Notes under the pieces: model-generated
Seen by the model: the letters and a program-made list of their open reading frames with translations, nothing else
The model's database searches: none
What the model was told of the DNA's origin: nothing
Made by a program: the position numbers and the translations under genes
Shown here: in pieces, positions 56,746 to 64,000 of the stretch
Numbering within the stretch: position 1 is the stretch's first letter
How the letters are laid out: the number at the start of each line of letters is the position of its first letter
Origin: Elmis aenea
Taxonomy: Eukaryota; Arthropoda; Insecta; Coleoptera; Elmidae
Direction: 5' to 3'
DNA: 64,000 nt
Assembly (NCBI GenBank): GCA_947652605.1
Contig: OX393581.1
Location: 49,747,924-49,811,923, forward strand

Positions 56746-57274
56746 TTTTGTATATTATTATAAAAGTTCAAGGTTTTAAATAACGTTACAGCCGTTGTAC
56801 ATAATTATTTAGTAGCAGTGTATTATTACATATAAAAAACATAATAAAATCTCCATTAAATTTCCTCGCTGCATTGAATCAGCGTTTTATCAAACATTTT
56901 ATATTCTTGATGAAACCAACTAAGCTTTTCCTTACAAATTGAAACGAACATATCCATTCACTGGAAATAATAAGGGAAGCATCTTTTATAAAATATTCAT
57001 TCTGCAAGAAAAATAACATAGCCGATGGCATTCGCGAAGGCGGCCTACGTTTTGATTTGAAATAACATTGCGCCCTTTTAATAATTGTATAAGATGACGA
57101 ATGATTCGTGAAAATTGTTAACAAATTAGTTCCCGGAATAAAGGCGGATCATTTAATTTTCATTGTGCCGATCGCATAATACTGTAACATCATTTATCTG
57201 CAGTCGCGATTTCCGGTTGAAATATGCATTTTGTAAAATTGGTTAAGGATAAAACTGTTTTAAAAGTTCTTTTT

Positions 57275-57685
57275 CTGTTGTTTTCGATCAATTTTTAGGC
57301 TGAAAAATACGTCTTTACTGGCCTAGGTCAGAAAGTAATTGGCTGTCATGGTAATGCGTTGTCTTAACCGGCCTAGGCCTGAAAGTAGCTGGTTGCCATG
57401 GGCCATGGTGATGTGTTTTGTCAATTTGCGCTATCAAATAAGCGTCATTATACCACCAAGCGAGTTTTCACCTGTAGTTTGTTAAGTTATTGTTTAATTA
57501 TGGATGGTGACGATAGTGATGTTTGTGTCAGTGGCGGACGCAGAAAAAATATTGTACGTTACATATCCGTTAAGTGTCTTTTCTGGACGCGTATGCTTTC
57601 TGGACTCGCCTACGGCTCGTCCCAAAACTGTCCACTCGTCCAGTAAAGTACCACTTTCCGGTCTTGTTACGTAAATAACTTATTG
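57275..57685 (+). repeat. Dispersed repeat A, copy 2 (uninterrupted)
   Basis: Complete copy of the repeat that is broken by mariner at 11951. It includes the hairpin (57630-57665 region), the GGCCTAGGCC palindromes and a 49-codon frame from ATG 57500 beginning MDGDDSDVCVSGGRR, whose start is conserved in copy 1. It shows the empty site GCATTACCATG at about 57340-57350 (reverse). Confidence 0.75.
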
Positions 57686-58606
57686 CTAGTCATAAATGCA
57701 ACTTTTGTAAAATTTACATGTTTACAGTAATTACAATTTTGTTTACTCATGGTACGTACATTAATATTTCCAATTCTCAACCTGTTGAGCTGTGTTTTGT
57801 GTATGATGCCGTCCTCAGATATTACGAATAATGTATTTCGCAAAAACCTTAACCCCAGTGTCTTATCTGATCTTCTATGAATATGGGTCAGACCTAGACA
57901 TGACCAACCTTTTTTGAAACGGGGGCATCTTCAGCACATCTAGTTTTGCGTGCTCAATGTAATGTTCGATAGTTTAATCTTTAACCCGTGGTTAATGTGC
58001 AGCGATTTCTCAAACTCCAACACGGCGCCGTCGTAGAAGTTCGCCATCTAAATTAATATTTGATAGTCGACCACGTACATATTCAATTGTATTGCAAAGA
58101 AACCCATTTAAATCCTTCGTGTCTACGAGTTAAATATCCCACTGATTTTAAACGAAGATGATGTTGGTTAAACCATTAAAGTGACCTCGTATTTCTAACT
58201 TGGGAACTGTCATTATTAATGGTCTCGGCTCACTAGACATTCTCGAACCAAACATGCAGTTGCAGGAATTGTAAAGGCTGTCTAGATTTCTATTATAAAA
58301 TATGGCCGAATCGATAGCAAACTAGATAGAATGTTTCTTACCTCCAGGGAGTTTAATGCTCATGTGCTATACAATGGCGAAAGAATCGCGGTAAGTTATG
58401 AGTATCATACAAATAAAAACACCAGAAACGAATGGCGGAAGTACACAAATAAACACTCGGAAGCAATATTGTGCAAGATGTTACAGGAGGCGATGAATAA
58501 TATGTGCAGTATTGTTTAATATACAGGGTGTCCCCAGATCTGTAACTTCTTTTATTAGGGTGAACTAAAAACCTTTTTTTTTTAAATTGAAACGTTGGGG
58601 GGGGGG
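57686..58606. other. No recognised gene; one small frame
   Basis: A 62-codon plus frame (58331-58519) lies next to a CAGGGTGTCCCC repeat end at 58524. On the plus strand a possible 43-bp exon has acceptor CTTACCTCCAG (58345) and donor GCG|GTAAGT (58390). I cannot identify it. Confidence 0.35.
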
Positions 58607-58860
58607 GATGTGCAGCCAAAAGCAACATAGATAAGATCCAGGTCTTTCAAAATAGAGTGCTCCGAGTTATTGCCGATGCTCCATTGTACAATCGGAATAA
58701 CAATCTGAAGATCCCAACTGTCAGAGAAGAGATCAAAAAGTTCGCAGAAAAGCACGAGGGAAGACTTCACCCCCATGGCAACACTGAGCAGCTCCTAGAA
58801 AATGCTGGTTTGAAAAGAAGGCTCAAGAGGATCAAACTTTTTGAACTGGTGGGGTTTACA
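58607..58860 (+). pseudogene. Jockey-like LINE ORF2 C-terminal fragment
   Basis: Reads CAAKSNIDKIQVFQNRVLRV, IADAPLYNRNNNLKIPTVRE and EIKKFAEKHEGRLHPHGN, the conserved C-terminal segment of insect Jockey ORF2 (LQ-x-FQNK-x-LR-x-I...APWYVRN...IPTV-x-EEI). The rest of the element is missing. It directly follows a poly-G run (58594-58606). Confidence 0.8.
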
Positions 58861-59601
58861 CTGGTATTCCCGTTGTTAAATTTTTTGAACCACAGCACCA
58901 CACGAATGGAGACTGCCTCTTCGCCTTCCACTTAGTATATCTTCTTCGCCACTTCCGGCTCTTTAAAGTCCCGTAAAACATGGGAATTTCCGATTTTCGC
59001 ATGTTTTTCCTAGACTGATGTTAAGATAGAATACAATTAATTAAGTAATATATCATATATCAAAGCAATACAAAACGAAAAAACTTATGGTTCGCCCAAG
59101 TACGTCAATATTTAACAACTATTTTCGATTTTGTTTAGTTTGGTCGGACTCTGGAATCTCTTTTTCATAAAGATATTCGAACCGCCAACGTTTTTTTCCT
59201 GCATGTCAGTTCTAAAACTTGTAACTTCACGAATGGAATGGCCGAGTTCTTAACGAAATACCGTTTTCATTCCAACAATTCTCAATAATCTGTACACAGC
59301 AGGCCGCACATTCTAGTTTCCGGGAATGTATAAAGCTGCAGGGTACCTAATATTTAATTATACACTTGGCGCTTTTCATTCTGTAATAAATTTGAGCACG
59401 TATGAACTCACTGCATACCTGCATATACAATTAAAGTACTACCTACCAGTGGATGGTAAATCAGACGGCTACATATTTGTGAGTGTTTTTGTGGAAGTGT
59501 ATTTAAAGCAAATTATCTATATTTGGCAGTATATTTTGCAAAAAACGAGCTTGCGGGTGCAATATTGTTTTTTTTTTGTGATAAAAAAACACGTCTAGCT
59601 G
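58861..59601. other. No gene recognised
   Basis: No supported feature; a 90-codon plus frame at 59326 has no recognisable content. Confidence 0.4.
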
Positions 59602-59603
59602 TA

Positions 59604-60371
59604 CAGGGTCGACCAAATTCGAATGTTTTACGAGGTATCTGGGTTACTGCAATAGTTCGAAAATCTGATATAGGTCTCGTTTGAGAAAAGAAGGTTTTTT
59701 AAGGTTTTAAGTCATTAAGTGAAGTGAACAGTCAGTTTTTTCAGATTTCCACGGCACTCTGTTTGCTTCAATAACAATTAGAAGAAAAAATGTCGAATAT
59801 CTCGAAAAGTATGAGTTTTGGGTAGAGGACATACCTAGCAAAAAATGAAGCTCTCTTAAAGACGAATTCGATAACATAAAAAAATACAGGGGTTTGCATT
59901 GGAAAAAATTGTGTTACGAGCTTTTGAAAATCATGGAAGTTGCCACCCTTTATGTGTGATTCTAACTTTTTCATGTCAAGCGAATAGAGCAATGTTTTCT
60001 GCATGTCCTAACCAAAATACAACTCTATACTTGAAAAAATAACTTAACGAGAATTTTTTAAATAAAGACTTAAACCTTGAAACATTTTGAAAACATTTTT
60101 TTTTTTAGTGACTAGGCCGCATAAAAACCTTTAGTATTTTATATTGATGCAAAGCTAAAATAAAGGCGGTCAAACATATTAAATAAAAATGGGGCGTTAT
60201 ATTTGAAATATAAAAGTTGCTATTAGTTCCGGAGAGGTAACTCACCCTGTATATTTAAAAATATTTTCATCGTGTTGGGACGAAAAAACCGTATTAATTA
60301 GAGTTTGAATTAACTTTCTATCTCAAACCGTTTAGCCACAATCGACCGATCCCGCACTAATGACTCACCCT
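59604..60371. repeat. Cluster of CAGGGTG-type repeat ends
   Basis: Starts TACAGGGTCGACCAAATTCG with the shared GGTATCTGGGTTACTG module (matches 14517-14640 reversed). CACCCTGTATA ends follow at 60243-60253 and 60365-60375. The ends do not form one clean inverted pair, so several partial elements are probably juxtaposed. Confidence 0.5.
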
Positions 60372-60565
60372 GTATAAGGCGTTCTATGTAATATTTCAAA
60401 GTTGGATTAGTTTCCGGTTCCACCGGAAGTCGTGTTGCAGCGCCAATGATCGCATCGAATCCGGAAGATACGATAACGATCAGATACCAAATATCGTTGT
60501 AATATCTTCAATAGTATCTAGATATTTGCCTGTTTTCATAATTTTGCCGAGCGCTGTATGTAAAA
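60372..60565 (+). repeat. Repeat C, copy 2
   Basis: Direct match to 42895-43050 (GTTCTATGTAATATTTCAAA, TTTCCGGTTC, GATCAGATACCAAATATCG, GCCGAGCGCTGTATG) with an extra internal stretch (GGAAGTCGTGTTGCAGCGCC). Confidence 0.65.
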
Positions 60566-62763
60566 ATGTTTGTACGTCAATGAAAACGGCAATACTAAAA
60601 CGGTGCATACGCCTATCGGCACTATTTTGGCAAACCATTCGCTCTGCATATCATTATTAAGGACCAAAAGCGCAATAATCATAACGACCCTGCGGTTTCT
60701 ATAGCGATGGTTCCACAGGGTCCATTAACGCTAGCATGTTATGGTGGTAGTATTATTAGAACAAACCATGATTAATATTATTCATGACTTGACATTACAT
60801 TCAGATGAACTTTGGGTCATTTGCCATTGACAGTTTTTATGTAATAACATCAGGGAATTAATTTCAACTGGACATATTACGAGATGAATCGTAAAGAGTT
60901 GGCGATTCGTGTAAGAATTTAAAATTTTGGAAGTAGTAGTGCTTTTCTCAAGCATGTGATTTATTTTAATTTACTAAAATTACGTTAGTTTAAATCTTTA
61001 AATAGTTTAAATTAAAAACTAAAGAAAATCAAGGGGTGAGGATGGTTTTGTTTACTCCCGATATAGATATTTGTTTTTGTATAAGCAAAACAAAATAATT
61101 GGTCGTTGTTATGGGACGCAAGTTGTAGGCAGCTTACTGCAAATCGCCATAATTTCTCCACAAACGACTTTATAGTTCGAAACTTTAGAATAATCTGATT
61201 TTCGAGTCACTAGATAGGGTTATTTAAATACAACTTTGGGACAGCTAAGTGGATTTTAGCGTCGGAATTGATTAAACAGCTGGAATTTAATTTGTCAATA
61301 ACACATTTAGCAAAAACTTTAATGAACCGATTACCAACTCCTTTTGATGTAATCTAACGTATTAAACTTCCAATTATAAAGCCAATTGAAGGTTCAGGCC
61401 TCTCCGACATACTTAATTACCAGTGAACTATTTTTTCATTAAACTTTTCTATATTTTCTATAACATATCGTCGCCCAAGAGTTATTTTGTTCCTTATCAC
61501 ATAAGAAAATCGACTTTAAAGTTTCTGTTTTTATTACTCTGTTAAAAATAGTATATTTTACAACAAGAGATTTCACGAGCCGTTTATAAAAAAAAAAATT
61601 AAATTTCCGCTTTAGTTAAAGCAAACACATACTGCAAACTAAAACAATTAACGCAAATACTGTTTCAAAGTTGATCCTTAATTATTTTTCTATTTATATT
61701 TGTAGGTGTAGTTATAGTTATGTTTTGAATAAAGAACAAATAACACGTAAAACATGTTATGTATGGATATGGAACAAATTAAACCGCAATTCGTGGATAG
61801 ATTTTTTGATATGGAACAAAGTTAACACTCAGAACTTCGTTATTAGGTAACGAATTCAAATTTTGGTTATGTTGAAGGATAGGGAACACTTTAAACATAA
61901 TCTTGATATTGATAAGTCAATTTGCCGCAAAACGGCGTATGGAACACAATAACTCTCAGGCGACGATATGCTTATAGATCGGAATTTTTGTAAAAAATGT
62001 GTTGCTTAATAAATTAACAGTTTTAATCTGAAGCAATATAATTATTAATAAAATAAACAATAATAATTTACGAAATATTTGAACGAAGTGCGCGCCCTAT
62101 TTTCGATATTTGAAGTTACAAATGCTAATGTGTTGGAGCCTCTCAAACTTTGGGCATTTAAAAAATTTATGGCCCGTACGCTGACGTTATGATCACTCGA
62201 TATTACAGCTCTCTGCCATAATATTATGAAGATCCTGAAATGGTCCATTTGTTGTTTAATTTAGCGTCTGAAAGAGGGTTCTGTGACCGAAATTTTTCAG
62301 TGAATGGAATGCTCGTTACGAATTTATTTACATTTATCATGCAATGGAATGGGCTATTTATTTTTCGTTAGCGGTTATAGCTGTGGGTCAATTAGCATAC
62401 AAGAGTAAAATCAAAAATTGTATTATCATATTTAAACGAGTTTTGCGTTTATATGACCAAGGGCTGTGTTTGATTTATTAAATCATTTTGTCGGTTATTA
62501 TCTATATTCAGATCTAATATTTATAAATAGCGTCCCAGGATCGTTTTCATCTCGATAATCGTGTTTATTTTAAATGTAACGTACTCACTGTAATTCAGGA
62601 ACCGTTTTAGCAGACAATTAAATGCTGCTGTATTTGTATATTTCGCATATAACTTAAGCTAGTAGCTTGCGTTTGCAAAAACAAGTTTTTCTGATTTAAG
62701 TTGACTTCATTTAAAACAAATCTCTCAAATAATTCAAACATTTAGTTGTAAAATTTCTTTGCA
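60566..62763. other. No gene; spaced GGAACA words
   Basis: About 2.2 kb without coding signal. At 61768-61950 the words ATGGAACAA or close variants recur four times (about 61770, 61809, 61881, 61939), each followed by a TTAAC/TTAAAC/AATAAC word, a very degenerate repeat. Confidence 0.4.
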
Positions 62764-64000
62764 GGTGCCATTTTAATCACAGCTTCTGATAGCAACCTAG
62801 AGTCGGCTATTAATATTGTTATCGGAATGGTTAAAAATTACGAATTAAAATTAAATACAGACAAAACCAAATTTATGATAATAGGAAACAGGCCAATACC
62901 GAATAATGTAAGCGTTAAAGTTAAAATAAATTATGAAGAACTTGAATGTGTTTCGCAAATTAAATATCTTGGTGTTATGATAGACAATAAATTAAAATTT
63001 AACAGCAACATCGATTGCATTGTAAAAAAAAAGTTGCTAAAAATCGTTTTCTGGATAGATTGACAACCAAACTTAGACTTACAAAAAAAAATTACGATAT
63101 TTACACTAACTGCGCCACATTTTGATAACTGCGCTAATATTTTTTTAATGCAATGAGGGCGACGCAAATAAACTACAGACACATCAAAATAGACCAATGC
63201 ATATAATATTAAAATGCTCTAAATACACTAGAATTAGCGATATGCTGAATAAGTTTAACTGGCTAAGGTATAGGTCCGTCCAAAAATTACGTTTAATTGC
63301 CTATTTCTAATATACATTGTGTTTCGTAAAAAATGCGAAAAAATTCTGGAGGTGATTCCTTATCGAAAATTAAAAGAGATCTTTTATATAAAATTTTCTC
63401 CTTAGACGTCTCCTTTCGGAGTCCCACCCCCCTAAAGGGGAGCGGTAAAATAAGGTTTTTATTTTATTTCTCAAATTTGGATAAATGTAGGAGAATGATA
63501 TTTGGTAGATGTTTTGTACTTATTAAAAGGTTTCCCACAGTAATATTTTCAATCATCTCCCACCTTCACAGGGGGCTGAAAAGTGCAACCCCTGTTGCTT
63601 TTTTCCAGAACTTTTTGGTGGGAGATGATTGAAAGTATATTACTATGGAAAACCTTTTAATAAGTACTCTATAAAACATCTAATAAAGATCATTCTCTTG
63701 CATTTATCAAAATTTGAGAAATAAAATAAAAACCTAATTTTTGCGCTTCCCTTTAGGGGGGTGTAACTCCGAAAGGAGACGTAGGTACAAGGGAAAAAAA
63801 TATATAAAAGACCCCCCTTAATTTTAGATAAGGAATCACCTCCCAAAATTTTTCGCAATATTTAAGAAACACCCTGTATAAAGCTATAAATGATTTTTTA
63901 CCACGTTACATGACTAAAAATGTTATACAAAACTGCAACATTCACGAATACCAGACTAGGAACAGAAAATATTTTAGACTACCGAAATTAACGAAAACAA
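62764..64000 (+). pseudogene. LINE reverse transcriptase remnant, split by foldback
   Basis: Begins right after the position of the FADD box: GAILITASDSNLESAINIVI, YELKLNTDKTKFMIIGNRP and SQIKYLGVMIDNKLKFNSN, the RT palm-to-thumb region of CR1/Jockey-type LINEs, open to 63063. Decayed frames continue (LRLTKKNYDIYTN-like, CAN-IF, YTRISDMLNKFNWLRY) to about 63312. After the foldback 63315-63876 it resumes with KAINDFLPRYMTKNVIQNC and NIHEYQTRNRKYFRLPKLTK and runs off the window end. The N-terminal half is absent. Confidence 0.8.
63315..63876. mobile_element. Foldback MITE inserted in LINE
   Basis: 562 bp between TATA flanks (63311-63314, 63877-63880). Two inverted arms meet near 63625: GGTGATTCCTTATCGAAAAT, GACGTCTCCTTTCGGAG, CACAGGGGGCTGAAAAGTGC at the left, the reverse at the right. 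The left end is mutated (CATTGTGTTTC). Same family as 47274-47944. Confidence 0.88.

Noticed and set aside
1..64000. tRNA, rRNA, CRISPR arrays, operons and bacterial promoters
   Set aside because: I looked for cloverleaf, rRNA and regular spacer-repeat patterns and saw none; the sequence is eukaryotic, so bacterial signals do not apply.

Overview
The window looks like nuclear DNA of an insect, possibly a beetle. It is AT-rich and has no operons. It carries one clear exon of a family B neuropeptide receptor with proper splice signals, and it is packed with insect-type transposable elements: Bel/Pao, mariner, hAT, piggyBac-like and Jockey/CR1-like LINE fragments, plus many foldback MITEs. The beetle assignment is inference; the insect assignment rests on the receptor exon and the element families.

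Host genes are nearly absent. At 30015-30296 (+) lies an exon with the cysteine pattern of the hormone-receptor domain of class B GPCRs, most like insect diuretic hormone 44 (CRF-like) receptors. It ends at a perfect GTAAGT donor, and I found no further exon of it. At 55664-55853 (-) there is a plausible terminal coding exon, possibly of a galactose-3-O-sulfotransferase-like protein (tentative).

Layout. 0.6-1.2 kb: LINE fragments. 1.26-8.2 kb: a 933-bp TA-flanked DNA element split by a complete Bel/Pao retrotransposon (1875-7881) with identical-looking LTRs, a tRNA-Tyr-type primer site and one 1716-residue open frame. 8.2-11.2 kb: a hAT-MITE piece and a foldback element. 11.6-13.3 kb: a dispersed repeat carrying a mariner (DD41D) with one frameshift; an uninterrupted copy of that repeat lies at 57.3 kb. 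13.9-17 kb: foldback, hAT MITE, mariner scrap, LINE RNase H. 18.7-23.9 kb: piggyBac-like MITE, a degenerate ~175-bp tandem array broken by MITEs, and a TA-flanked element. 25.3 kb: hAT MITE. 28.4-29.7 kb: hAT transposase remnant split by a foldback. 30.4-33.2 kb: an apparently intact hAT transposon with a perfect 8-bp target duplication, just inside the intron after the receptor exon. 33-37.4 kb: MITEs and local duplications. 38.3-39.3 kb: another inverted-repeat element. 41.4-49.5 kb: LINE remnants, one split by a hAT element that itself contains a foldback. 51-55.5 kb: LINE, hAT and piggyBac-like elements. 56-64 kb: more MITEs and two LINE fragments, the last split by a foldback and running off the window.

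The genes do not form a pathway. The main story is layered insertion: at least six insertions can be ordered in time from target duplications, interrupted reading frames or empty-site copies inside the window. Several short elements with unrelated interiors share the same ~45-bp end module (TACAGGGTG... then a GGGATCTCGCTTATT-like word), and this is the most unusual structural signal I see. All alignments and identities were judged by eye.
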